Part shown: positions 9,696-18,921 of the stretch, in pieces
Layout: every line of letters starts with the position of its first letter
Position numbering within the stretch: position 1 is the first letter of the stretch
Assembly: GCA_964629575.1 (NCBI GenBank)
Contig: CAZVUM010000027.1
Coordinates: forward strand, 1 to 61,282
DNA from: JAYPWI01 sp964629575
GTDB lineage: Bacteria > Actinomycetota > Acidimicrobiia > Acidimicrobiales > Poriferisodalaceae
Reading direction: 5' to 3'
Length of the DNA: 61,282 bases
Notes under the pieces: generated by a model
What the model saw: the letters and a program-made list of their open reading frames with translations, nothing else
The model's database searches: none
What the model was told of the DNA's origin: nothing
Made by a program: the position numbers and the translations under genes

Positions 9696-9699
<4 letters not shown>
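8938..9699 (-). CDS. GNAT-family N-acetyltransferase
   Basis: 253 residues from a GTG at 9699 that overlaps the stop of the upstream ABC ATPase (GTGA), so translation is likely coupled. The C-terminal half has GNAT features: GGVLTHPDHRGRGLAARTTSAV fits the acetyl-CoA pyrophosphate loop (R/Q-x-x-G-x-G/A), then LNVAADNRVAVRLYERLGF as the last motif. The N-terminal half is a divergent domain. It may acetylate an amino acid or amine imported by the transporter encoded upstream; this is inferred from context only. Confidence 0.8.
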
Positions 9700-10441
<742 letters not shown>

Positions 10442-10445
<4 letters not shown>

Positions 10446-11290
10446 ACCGAACCTCGCTCGCGACGGCGCCGATCACGGGCCGTGTACCAATCGACGTACC
10501 GGGTCAGCGGAATCGAGATCGACAGGAAGAGCAGGGTCGCGACCACATAGGACGTGTAGTTGAAGGTTCTCGTCGTGTAGATCTGCGCCTCGCGGACGGC
10601 ATCGCGGGCCCCGAGGATGCTGATCAGGGCCACGTCCTTCTGCAGGCTCACGACGGTGTTCATCAGCGCGGGCACCACATTGCGAATCGCCTGGGGCAAG
10701 ATCGCATGCCGGAGGGCTTGCCACTGGGTCAGCCCGAGCGCTCTGGCCGAGGATCTCTGACTGTCGGGCACCGCATCGATACCCGAGCGGTAGATCTCCG
10801 ACGTGTAGGCGGAATAGCTCAGCGTGAGGGCGGCCATCCCCCAGAAGGTCGAGCTGTTCGGCAGGCCCTGCAGATCCAGAGCCGGCACACCGAACCCGAG
10901 CAACAGGATGAGCAGGATGAGCGGAATCCCCCGGAACAGATCCGTGTAGATCACGCTCAGCAGGCGGATCGGAAAAAAGGCTGCCCCCCGGAAGCTCCTC
11001 GCCGCGGCGACCAGAAGGGCCACCACCGGAATCGCCAACATCGCATAGGCGAACAACTCGAGGTTGAGCCAGAAACCGCCGAGCACTGCGGGCCACGAAT
11101 CGGCGAAGTCCTCCGCATTGAAGAACTGGTCGCGGATCTTGGGCCAGTTGGGGCTGTTGCCGATCGCAATCGCGGCCGCGCCGAAGACGACGATCGTCGA
11201 CACGGCTGCGAGGAGGGCGCCCTTTGCGCCCTCCTCTTTCAGCAGATCGCCGATGGCCGATCGCCGTCTCGTGGCAGGCTCATCCGCCAC
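10442..11290 (-). CDS. Polar amino acid ABC transporter permease (HisM/GlnP family)
   Basis: 282 residues from a GTG start. A cytoplasmic N-terminus and one additional membrane segment (about 25-45) precede the usual permease core. The core includes the family signature YSAYTSEIYRSGI and the EAA-like loop ALGLTQWQALRHAILPQAIR that contacts the ATPase. LFRGIPLILLILLL is also typical. One permease suggests a homodimeric channel. Receptor gene upstream (21-bp gap); ATPase start overlaps its stop. Confidence 0.92.
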
Positions 11291-11311
11291 TGCGACGACC
11301 CGCGCTCGCCA

Positions 11312-12163
11312 CTACTCGGCCAACGTGGGGATGTCCCCGCCCTGGCTCAGCCACTCCTCCTCGAGTGCCGCCACGGTGCCGTTGTCGCGCAGCGCGCTCA
11401 GGGCTGCGTTGACGCATGGCACCAACGGGTTGCCGTCCTCGAAGAGCATTCCGAGTTCGTCGGGCGCGTCGGCCTCGGGAAGCACACCCAGGATGACTGC
11501 GTCGGTGATCTCCACGGCAGTGATGAAGTACGCGGTCGGGAGATCGAACACGATGCCGTCGACCTGGTTGGCGTCGAAGGCCGCCTTTGCGGCCGCGTTG
11601 TCGTCGAACACCGCGGCGGCTGAGTCAGGGTCGATGACGCTCTCGATGTAGTCGAGGCTCGTGGTGCCGATCGCCGCGCCCAGCTTGGCCGACTTGAGAT
11701 CGCTGAGCGACGTTGCGCCGGCCAGCGAGCTGTCGGCCCGCCCGATCACCGCCTGGTCGACGACGTAGTACCCGTCCGAGAAGTCGACGACCTCATCGCG
11801 CGCCTCGGTGATCGTGTACTGCTGAATGTTGAAGTCCCAGTCCTTGTCGCCCGGGGCGATCACCTCGTCGAACCCGGTCCGCACGAAGACGACCTCGGCG
11901 ATTCCCATCTCATCGGCGAGCGCGAAGACCAGCGCACCCTCATAGCCGGTCCCTGTCGACGGGTCGTCGAAATCGTCCGCGCCCGCGCCCATCCACGGCG
12001 GAAACACAGTCTCCCCGGTCGCAACCGTCAGGACGCCCTCGGAGTGCAACGGAAGCGGGTCGCACCCACCGGACGCCACCTCGTCGTCGGAGTCACTGTC
12101 GCCGCACGCGGCGGCAACCATCGCGAGTCCGACCACGAGAGCCACTACAGATCTGAACCTCAT
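11312..12163 (-). CDS. Amino acid ABC transporter substrate-binding lipoprotein
   Basis: 283 residues. The chosen ATG at 12163 lies 7 bp after a perfect AGGAGG; an in-frame ATG at 12184 lacks this. The signal peptide ends in the lipobox MVAAAC. The mature part has the bacterial SBP family 3 pattern: an early GTGYEGALVFALADEMG, a central DFSDGYYVVDQAVIG and AAIGTTSLDYIE hinge motif. The ligand is a polar amino acid or related compound. It is the first gene of the operon that runs to 8938. Confidence 0.9.
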   Translation of the reverse strand: MRFRSVVALVVGLAMVAAACGDSDSDDEVASGGCDPLPLHSEGVLTVATGETVFPPWMGAGADDFDDPSTGTGYEGALVFALADEMGIAEVVFVRTGFDEVIAPGDKDWDFNIQQYTITEARDEVVDFSDGYYVVDQAVIGRADSSLAGATSLSDLKSAKLGAAIGTTSLDYIESVIDPDSAAAVFDDNAAAKAAFDANQVDGIVFDLPTAYFITAVEITDAVILGVLPEADAPDELGMLFEDGNPLVPCVNAALSALRDNGTVAALEEEWLSQGGDIPTLAE

Positions 12164-12462
12164 CGCCCATCCTCCTGGCCGCATGATGTGAAAACGAACC
12201 TAGCCGTTCTCCTCGCCGGCCACGGGCGGTTAGTCGTTCGGGGCGCACGGCCCCGCTAGCGAACGTCTCAGGCCCGCCCGCCTGCCACTTCAGTCCGCGA
12301 CGATCGGCGGTGACCGTCCGTAGACTTCGATACACCTGCAGGGACGCCTCGTTTGGGCAGCACCGCGTGCCGTGCTGCTGCCCCAGGCCCGACGCCTCTC
12401 CCGACGAAATGAGGCGAGATGGCCGTTCCACGTATCCCGATGCCGTGGCACCGGACGCACCG
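12164..12462. other. Divergent intergenic region
   Basis: About 300 bp between the SBP gene and the small zinc-ribbon gene. It should hold the transporter operon promoter. A hairpin CGGGGC/GCCCCG (12239-12244 and 12250-12255, 5-nt loop) is visible, without a T-tract. No convincing gene, RNA or riboswitch was recognised. Confidence 0.4.
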
Positions 12463-12666
12463 ATGAGCGACTCGGCGGAGATCTGCGAACGCTGTCGAGA
12501 GCCGCTGTCGCCTCCACCCCGGGATGACGCCCACGGCGCCAACAGAATGCAGCTGTGCAATCCGTGCCGCGACAAGCTTCTCGGCGGCTCCAAGCATCGG
12601 GTGCGGTCCCAGTTCCGCACCGCGGCGCCCGCTGCGGACCCGGCAGTTCCACCGACCTCGTCGTGA
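12463..12666 (+). CDS. Small CxxC/CxxC zinc-ribbon-like protein
   Basis: 67 residues from ATG 12463. It has CERC near residue 9-12 and CNPC about 22 residues later, a spacing that would suit a treble-clef or ribbon zinc site. The tail is Ala/Pro/Thr-rich. No clear ribosome-binding site precedes the ATG, and the family is not recognised. It ends 26 bp before the CarD-like gene, with which it may be co-transcribed. The paired Cys motif is the main reason to call it. Confidence 0.4.
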   Translation: MSDSAEICERCREPLSPPPRDDAHGANRMQLCNPCRDKLLGGSKHRVRSQFRTAAPAADPAVPPTSS

Positions 12667-12692
12667 CGCGCGGGAGTGAGAGGTCCACGGTC

Positions 12693-13199
12693 ATGGCCCC
12701 GAGATTTCCTGTGGGCTCGATGGTCATCTACCCCTTCCACGGCGTCGCGGAGATCGTTGCCGAGGAGGAGCGGGTGATCGACGGCGTTGCGTCGACATAC
12801 TTGCGCCTGGCGATCGCGGCGCGAGATGTCGACGACCGGCGCGCTCTCGTCGTCTCGGTACCCAGCGATCGGGCTGACGAGGTCGGACTCCGCTGGCCGG
12901 TCACGCACGAGGACGCTGAAGCGATCCTCGACGTCCTCGCGAGGACCGACGTCAATGTGCCATCAGCCTGGTCGCGGCGATTCAAGAACCATCAGGACAA
13001 GCTGAAGTCCGGCGACATCTTCGAGTGCGCCGAGGTTGTCAGGAACCTCTCCGTGCGCACTCGCATCAAGCCACTGGCCCCGGCCGAGGCCTCGATGTAC
13101 CAACACGCCCTGCACACGTTGACATCGGAGCTCGCGCTCTCCTGGGAAGTCGACGTCCGTGAAGCTGCGTCATGTGTGGAGCGCGCTCTCCAACGCTGA
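12693..13199 (+). CDS. CarD-family transcriptional regulator
   Basis: 168 residues. The N-terminal FPVGSMVIYPFHGVAEIVAEEE is the CarD/CdnL RNA-polymerase-interacting domain, which resembles the TRCF RID and binds the polymerase beta subunit. A helical C-terminal region (about 70-160, WSRRFKNHQDKLKSGD) follows, as in CarD proteins that stabilise open promoter complexes. ATG 12693 follows GAGAGG by 8 bp. Actinobacteria usually have an essential CarD near ispD; here the context is different, so this may be an additional paralogue. Confidence 0.75.
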   Translation: MAPRFPVGSMVIYPFHGVAEIVAEEERVIDGVASTYLRLAIAARDVDDRRALVVSVPSDRADEVGLRWPVTHEDAEAILDVLARTDVNVPSAWSRRFKNHQDKLKSGDIFECAEVVRNLSVRTRIKPLAPAEASMYQHALHTLTSELALSWEVDVREAASCVERALQR

Positions 13200-13234
13200 G
13201 CGCTTCGGCCGGCCGTTCACTACCGTGATCGGCC

Positions 13235-14011
13235 ATGGACTCAACGACCGCCGCCAAGAGCATGCGAGGTTCCGTGGGCATGCTCGCCATGCACTGGCTC
13301 CTGTGTGACTTCACCATCGAGAAGACGACCGCTGCAGGTATGCCGGCCGGCATTCCGGGTTACGCCGTCGGGCGCCTCGGCGTCCTGGGCGATTGCCCTG
13401 TCGACAACGTCGTCGGAGCGGCCTTGTTCTGGGAACCCGACTACATGCGCGCCCAGGTCAACGCCGGCCGTGCGGTCATGTCCCCACACGAAGGCGCCGC
13501 GATCTACGCCAAGGTCTGCCAGGAATGGGGCGACGCTGTCTTGGGAGACTTCGAGGACGCCCCGCGCCTGGGCGAACTCGCCGCCGAAGTTGTCGCGTCG
13601 GCCTCACCGATCGGCGCCCCCACCTTCGCCGGCTGGCGCGACCAAGCCCTGCCGGAGGCGCCGGGCGGCGCCCGCACCTTCCAGCTCATGCAGACGATGC
13701 GCGAGCTCGGTTTCGCCCGCCACGGCGCTGCCGTGCACGCATCGGGCATGTCCCCGCTGATGGCGATCATGAGCGGGCCCACGGGCGCATGGAATGCGCG
13801 GATGTTCGGCTGGTCGGAGCCGTACCCGGACGGCGAACCGATGCGCGAGATGCGTGACGAGATCGAGGCCATGAGCAACCGGCTGCATTCGGCCGACTTC
13901 GAGAGCCTCACCGACGACGAGCGCGAGGAGTTCGTCGCGCTCGCCAAAGGTGCCCGCAACCACGCCATGGCCAATATGACTCCCGAAATGCAGATGACAC
14001 CGCCGACGTAG
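13235..14011 (+). CDS. SCO6745-like helical protein of unknown function
   Basis: 258 residues, mostly helical, with no signal peptide. The phrase GRLGVLGDCPVDNVVGAALFWEPDYM and the later MQTMRELGFARHGAAVHASGMSPLMAIM resemble the actinobacterial SCO6745 family. This is a pattern judgement from memory, not a search. No catalytic motif is evident. It starts 35 bp after the CarD-like gene, so may share its transcript. What it does is unknown. Confidence 0.55.
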   Translation: MDSTTAAKSMRGSVGMLAMHWLLCDFTIEKTTAAGMPAGIPGYAVGRLGVLGDCPVDNVVGAALFWEPDYMRAQVNAGRAVMSPHEGAAIYAKVCQEWGDAVLGDFEDAPRLGELAAEVVASASPIGAPTFAGWRDQALPEAPGGARTFQLMQTMRELGFARHGAAVHASGMSPLMAIMSGPTGAWNARMFGWSEPYPDGEPMREMRDEIEAMSNRLHSADFESLTDDEREEFVALAKGARNHAMANMTPEMQMTPPT

Positions 14012-14026
14012 TAGCTCGTTCAGGGT

Positions 14027-14077
14027 ATGCACGACGCTCGCGCCAGGGCGATCGACGGTCTGGACGGCAGCCCGACT
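14027..14077 (+). pseudogene. Relic of the galactokinase 5' end
   Basis: Seventeen codons from ATG 14027 read MHDARARAIDGLDGSPT. They match the start of the galK gene at 28344 (MNDARTRAIDGLDGRPT), with 43 of 51 bases identical including a 21-bp exact core. Similarity stops abruptly after this. It lies between the SCO6745-like gene and the stop of the BTAD regulator. It is best seen as a leftover of a duplicated or rearranged galK. Confidence 0.5.
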
Positions 14078-14079
14078 GC

Positions 14080-17000
14080 TCAATCGTCGGTCGGGTCGGT
14101 CCGCCTCGCCAATCTCTCGAGCATCAGCGTCTCGCCCTCGGGGTCGACCCCGAGCTCGGCGAGCATCTGTCGACAGCTCTCGATCTGTCGGAGCGCCCCT
14201 GCCCGGTCGCCGAGGTCCAGACGAGCCGAGATCGCGATCCGATGAGCAGCCTCCGACCACGGCTCCATCTCGAGTACGCGCAGCGCTGTCGCGAGGGCGT
14301 CCTCCGGTCGGTCGTCGGCCAACTGGAGCGACCCGCAGCGCACCCCCGCATCGAGGAAACGCATTTGTAGCCGATGCCGGCTGACCTCGGCCCACTCCTG
14401 GTCGAGGACGTCACTGAGCTGATCGCCCCGCCACAGGGCGAGCGCCTGTTCGAACGAGAAGAGCGACGAGGTGATAGCTGCGGATCGGCGCGCCGACTCG
14501 GCCTCGTCGAGGAATCGCTCGAAGTCCCAGACGTCGACAGTAAGACGATCGAAGCCGCGCAGCCGAATCGTCGTGCCTCGGGTGTCGAGGAAGTACGAGG
14601 CATCTCCCTTGGCGCGTGTCGGCTCGAGAGCCGACTGCAGATAGTGCAACGTGAGACGCAGGTTGGCCGATGCGCGTGACGGATCGGCGTCCGGCCAGAG
14701 AATGGCCGCCGCCCGTTCTCGAGGCTGCTCACCCTGCAGAACCAGGAGGGCGAGCAGGCTCCGCGCCCGCTCCCGCCGCCAGTCGGGGTGCTCCACCTCA
14801 GAGCCTCCCGAGAGCAGGCGGGTTGGACCGAGCAGCTCCAGCCGTAGCGGTTGATCGGGTGGAATCGGGAGACCCGCGAGAATTTCGAGAGCCGCTTCGC
14901 CCGCGGGTTCGCCGCCATCGGCGACACGCCGCAGAGCCTCGCGCACCTCGGCGGGACGCACCTCAACAGCGTGGCTGAGCAGCGAGTCGCCGCTCGCGCT
15001 GCCGACCGATACGACGCTGCAGGCGAGCTCGACGAGGAGGGGCAGAGGCAGCCGGCCCATCAACCACTCGGGTGGCCGGTCGAGAACCGAGACGTCGAAC
15101 GACCTCCCCGCCCGTGCTTCTCTCGCTGCGGCGCCGAGCTCGAGCGCACGCAACCCGTCCCCTCCTGTGAGATGGCTGCGCAGCTGGTCTTCGATCGCCG
15201 GATCGGCCAGCGCAGCCAGGGCAGGCTGCCAGAACATCGCCGACGACTCGCCGGCCGGAGCCACCTTTCCGTCTCGCAGGCAGGTCGCCAGCATCGCCGC
15301 AGCCCCATCCAGGTCACCTGTCGCCGCGCGCAGGCTGGCCTCGGCCACGGCGACGACGGATGAGACCCTCGGCAGGTCGCGGCTGTCGAAGTTGGCGGCT
15401 CGGGCCCGCGCGATCAGCTCCTCAGCGCGTGCGAGATCCCCGGCGTGCACAGACAGCAGCGCCGACCATCCGATCATCTCGAGCTGCTCGGGCGCCGTGT
15501 AGATAGAGATCCACGCCACCATGTCGGTCGCAGTCTGGAGGTCGACGATCCCCTGGAGCCTTCGGAGGACCTCGGGCCGGGCCCTGGACTCGAGAGTTCC
15601 TCCGGCCCCGTCACAGTCCGCTGCCCATCCCGCGGCAGCGTCGAGCGCCACCAAGGCCCTGTCGACATCACCGCGCATCATCGCCAAGTCCGCCGCCACC
15701 AGGGAGGGGAAGAAGCGCATCCGCGGTTCGAGATCCGCCGGATCGACGCGGGCGAGTGCAACCTCTGCTGCGCCGACATCCCCCCGGAGAAAGGCGATCT
15801 GGGCCGCGGTGGCGGGCGTCCGCGACAGCACGTCGTCGAGCGTTCGTTCCATGTCGGGCCTCCTGGCCAACCGGAACACGTGTTGTTCAAAGCCGTCGGG
15901 GTCGCAGCGGAAGTAGTGGGTGAGGAGGGATCGCAGACCTGCGGTGATCAGGCTCCGGCGATCGCCGTGCTTCTCGAATGCATCCAGGACCTGACCCAGA
16001 AGATCGATCGTCTCGGGGTCCCACGGACGCTCTTCTCGTAGCAACATCGCGCTGACGTACTTCGCCTCCGGGCGCTCGGCCAGTGTGGGCGGGATACTTT
16101 CCCTCCAGCGCTCGAGCTGCCCGCGCCACGGGGGCTGCCGCTGGTCGTTGCATGCTGCGAAGAGGACCGGGAGAGCACGCTCCCAATCGCCCGCCTCAGC
16201 GAGGAGTTCGAAGGCCCTACCGTGTTGACCGCGCTGGTGCAGAGCTGTAGCGGCATCCGACAGCAAGGCCGCCACCGCGTCGCGGCCGAGCGCGGGAATC
16301 AGGAACTCCCGCCACAGGTGGTGAGGCCGGACCTCACCGTCAGCGTTCGTCGCGACGAGCGGCACGGACGCGACGACGTCTGCGGCGCCCGCGACTCCCA
16401 CGATCTCCTCGATCAGGCCCTCTGATGCGCCGTCGATGAGCGCAGCCACCTCCAGGCCTCGCCTGGCGTCGGCAGCCAGCCCGTCGAGAACTTCCTCGAA
16501 GACGAAGTCTGCAGGAGTGGCAGCTCCGACCTCCGAACCCAATCGCACGAGCGCCGGCCACCCGCCGAAGCGTGTGAGATCCATGTCCGTACGGCCCGCA
16601 AACGCCCCCACCTCGGACTCGGTGAACCTGAGCTCGTCCCCCCCGACGACGAGCACTCTCCCTTGCGCCTGCAGTCTCGACAGGGGAACCGGCGGCGGTC
16701 TGCGGCTCGCGAGCACCATGTGGGCGTTTGCGGGAAGGGAGCGGAGCAGTTGCCCGAGCAACCGCTCGCCACTGCTGCCGCTGTCGAGACGGTGTACGTC
16801 ATCGATCATCACCGCGACGTGCGTGGGCGCCTGCGCGGCGAGTGCCCGAGCCAAGGTCGCGACGTTCGGCTCGACGTCGGCCTCGAACGTCGGATCGAGT
16901 GCCGCGCGGAGCCGATCAGCCAGCACGGCCGCGGCGCTGTCGGCCGGCTCGAGGCTCACCCAGACGTCGCGGCCCTTGGGCTCGAGCTGATTTTCCCGCA

Positions 17001-17151
17001 TCGCCTGGGCCAGCAAGGTCGACTTCCCGAAGCCGGCGCCTGCGTGGACGACGACGAGCGGGAGACGCCAACGACGGTCGAGCGACATGAGCAGGCGAGG
17101 TCGGAGAAGGAGCCCCTCCTCGAGGGTCGGTCCCGCCCCGGCTTCGTCCAC
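14080..17151 (-). CDS. MalT-like ATPase with C-terminal BTAD domain (SARP/AfsR-related regulator)
   Basis: 1023 residues. The N-terminal STAND/AAA-type ATPase has Walker A GAGFGKST (38-45) and a Walker B region VAVMIDDVHRLD (about 112-122) as in MalT-like signal ATPases. A long TPR-like helical middle follows (about 300-760). The C-terminus has a short winged-helix-like strand start (LRLELLGPTRLLSGG, near 775) and a bacterial transcriptional activator domain (SANLRLTLHYLQSALEP to QMLAELGVDPEGET). It is the last gene of the six-gene operon, 39 bp after the DUF6777 gene, and is a likely regulator of it. Confidence 0.8.
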   Translation of the reverse strand: MDEAGAGPTLEEGLLLRPRLLMSLDRRWRLPLVVVHAGAGFGKSTLLAQAMRENQLEPKGRDVWVSLEPADSAAAVLADRLRAALDPTFEADVEPNVATLARALAAQAPTHVAVMIDDVHRLDSGSSGERLLGQLLRSLPANAHMVLASRRPPPVPLSRLQAQGRVLVVGGDELRFTESEVGAFAGRTDMDLTRFGGWPALVRLGSEVGAATPADFVFEEVLDGLAADARRGLEVAALIDGASEGLIEEIVGVAGAADVVASVPLVATNADGEVRPHHLWREFLIPALGRDAVAALLSDAATALHQRGQHGRAFELLAEAGDWERALPVLFAACNDQRQPPWRGQLERWRESIPPTLAERPEAKYVSAMLLREERPWDPETIDLLGQVLDAFEKHGDRRSLITAGLRSLLTHYFRCDPDGFEQHVFRLARRPDMERTLDDVLSRTPATAAQIAFLRGDVGAAEVALARVDPADLEPRMRFFPSLVAADLAMMRGDVDRALVALDAAAGWAADCDGAGGTLESRARPEVLRRLQGIVDLQTATDMVAWISIYTAPEQLEMIGWSALLSVHAGDLARAEELIARARAANFDSRDLPRVSSVVAVAEASLRAATGDLDGAAAMLATCLRDGKVAPAGESSAMFWQPALAALADPAIEDQLRSHLTGGDGLRALELGAAAREARAGRSFDVSVLDRPPEWLMGRLPLPLLVELACSVVSVGSASGDSLLSHAVEVRPAEVREALRRVADGGEPAGEAALEILAGLPIPPDQPLRLELLGPTRLLSGGSEVEHPDWRRERARSLLALLVLQGEQPRERAAAILWPDADPSRASANLRLTLHYLQSALEPTRAKGDASYFLDTRGTTIRLRGFDRLTVDVWDFERFLDEAESARRSAAITSSLFSFEQALALWRGDQLSDVLDQEWAEVSRHRLQMRFLDAGVRCGSLQLADDRPEDALATALRVLEMEPWSEAAHRIAISARLDLGDRAGALRQIESCRQMLAELGVDPEGETLMLERLARRTDPTDD

Positions 17152-17190
17152 GCAGCGATGCTAGCGACCCCGTCGGCAACTCTCGCCGGC

Positions 17191-18921
17191 TCACCGTCCG
17201 ATGACGATCAACTCCGCAAACCCGCCGCAGGCCGGGTCCTGATGGTCGATGAAGATGATGCGGATCGCAGTCACCTCCATGTTGATGGGGAGAAGAGCGT
17301 TCGCCTCGAACGCTGGGTTCGCAGCGCTCAGATCGAGGTCGGCAATGAGCACGCTGTCACCATGGTCATCCCTCACCTCCACGACCGCCCGAGCAAAGCC
17401 GAACCCTGACCGGAAGGATCCGTTGGCGTGGCTCTGGTTGCCCACGAGCTCGATGCCGGACACGAAGGCTGGGGTCCCCTCGCCGGGCCGCCACTCGAAA
17501 ACCTCGCTGTCCCCACCGGTGGAGCCGTCGGAGAACCACGAGGTGGCGAGGTCTCCGTCGACGGCGAACGACGCGGGGAAGCCACCGAACGTGGACGTCG
17601 CTCCGATCGAGCCGGAACGGGTGATGTCGCTCAGAGGCTCGACCGTTTCCGGCGCAGTGGTCGCCGCAGTGGTGGTCGCTGGCGCGGTGGTCAGGGGCGG
17701 CGCTGGCACGGTCGTAGCTGGCACGGTCGTAGCTGGCACGGTCGTAGCTGGCACGGTCGTAGCTGGCACGCTCACTGCGGGCACGATCCGCGGCTCGGCC
17801 GCCGCAGCTGCGGCCACCGACCCCGGCACGCGATACAGCGGGGCGCTGCCCTCGGAGTCGACGAGCACGAACTCCTCCACCTCCTCTGTGGGGAGCACCG
17901 CTATGACCTCTTCGGGCTCGAAGGTGTCCCAGGCCCGCCCGACGTAGGTGGCGGCACCCTCGACGGGCGCCGGTTCGGCGAGTGGGTTCCCACATGCGCA
18001 GCGCACACGCGGGACGCCGAAGTCGTCGACGAGCACGGCGGTACCGGCCTCGAGGACCGCGTTGAAACCGTTGGCTCGGCCGTCGCGGAAACCGTGGTTG
18101 GTCACCCGCAGGTCGCGGCGCAGCACAACGTCCGTCAGGCCGTCGATGAAGCCGGGGATGTCAGCGACGTCGAGCCCATGGACCTCCGCCCACGCTGCGG
18201 CCTTCTCGGGGTTGGACTCCAAGAACCCGGTCAGTTGGCCACGATCGCACACGTCGATCTCGTTCGTACCACCGTAGAGTCCCGGTGCGGCCCCGCTGAC
18301 GCTCCGCACCTCCCGCACCTCGATGGAGGCGGCCTCTCCGCTGGCTGGGTCGGCGATCGTGTCGACGACCGGTTGAACCGCGACCGACCTGACCTCGGCC
18401 GCAACCTCGTCGATCTCCTCGACCGTCGGAACCACCGGTTCGGTGAACGGGCTGGGACCGACGGCGTCGGAGGGCTGCAGGATGATTTCGCCCGGACCGG
18501 CGATGGCCGGTGAGGTCGTCGGTGTCGCGGTTGCCGAAGAGGTGGTGGCCCGCTCGGTCGTGGAGCCACCTCGCGACAGCAGGAACACGACAAGGCCGAG
18601 CACCGCTGCCACGGCCAGCATCCCGAGCGCGACCTTCCAGGTGTCCACGCCGGGGATCCCCGGCCTGTCGTCGGCTGCAGCGTCGACTGCTGCGGGGCCC
18701 CGGGTCGGCCCGCCGGTTGTCGGAGTGCCGCGTTCGGCCGGCCCGCCCGAACGGGGACCGGACGGCGGACCCGCAGGCGGACGGCTCTGCGGACCAGGCG
18801 GCGGACCTGCGGGAGGTCCGCTCCCTGGCCCCGGTGGCGGACCCGTAGGTGGACCGCTCGGCGGACCCGAGGGCGGACCAGAATGCGGTCCGATCTCGCC
18901 GTCTTCGGGGGTGTCGCTCAT
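17191..18921 (-). CDS. Single-pass DUF6777 surface protein with discoidin-like C-terminal domain
   Basis: 576 residues in five parts. A cytoplasmic Gly/Pro-rich tail (1-65) made of GPPSGPP-type repeats is followed by one membrane helix (about 96-116). A DUF6777-like domain (about 200-345) has GLYGGTNEIDVCDRGQL, RVTNHGFRDG and VPRVRCACGNPL. A linker follows with five VPATT-type repeats. The last part (about 440-576) resembles an F5/8-type (discoidin) carbohydrate-binding domain: SFAVDGDLATSWFSDG, ending GGFAELIVIGR. Its ATG overlaps the stop of the giant protein gene (ATGA). Confidence 0.7.
   Translation of the reverse strand: MSDTPEDGEIGPHSGPPSGPPSGPPTGPPPGPGSGPPAGPPPGPQSRPPAGPPSGPRSGGPAERGTPTTGGPTRGPAAVDAAADDRPGIPGVDTWKVALGMLAVAAVLGLVVFLLSRGGSTTERATTSSATATPTTSPAIAGPGEIILQPSDAVGPSPFTEPVVPTVEEIDEVAAEVRSVAVQPVVDTIADPASGEAASIEVREVRSVSGAAPGLYGGTNEIDVCDRGQLTGFLESNPEKAAAWAEVHGLDVADIPGFIDGLTDVVLRRDLRVTNHGFRDGRANGFNAVLEAGTAVLVDDFGVPRVRCACGNPLAEPAPVEGAATYVGRAWDTFEPEEVIAVLPTEEVEEFVLVDSEGSAPLYRVPGSVAAAAAAEPRIVPAVSVPATTVPATTVPATTVPATTVPAPPLTTAPATTTAATTAPETVEPLSDITRSGSIGATSTFGGFPASFAVDGDLATSWFSDGSTGGDSEVFEWRPGEGTPAFVSGIELVGNQSHANGSFRSGFGFARAVVEVRDDHGDSVLIADLDLSAANPAFEANALLPINMEVTAIRIIFIDHQDPACGGFAELIVIGR
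17702..17776 (-). repeat. 15-bp tandem repeat, five copies, encoding VPATT
   Basis: Unit gctggcacggtcgta on the plus strand starts at 17702, 17717, 17732, 17747 and a variant at 17762. The first four are identical, so expansion is recent. It codes for the Thr/Pro linker of the DUF6777 protein and keeps frame at any copy number. Confidence 0.9.

Noticed and set aside
12239..12255. Rho-independent terminator
   Set aside because: A GC hairpin is present, but no T-tract follows on either strand and no gene ends here.
17702..17776. Regulatory iterons or CRISPR
   Set aside because: The 15-bp repeats are in frame within a coding region and encode a simple linker.
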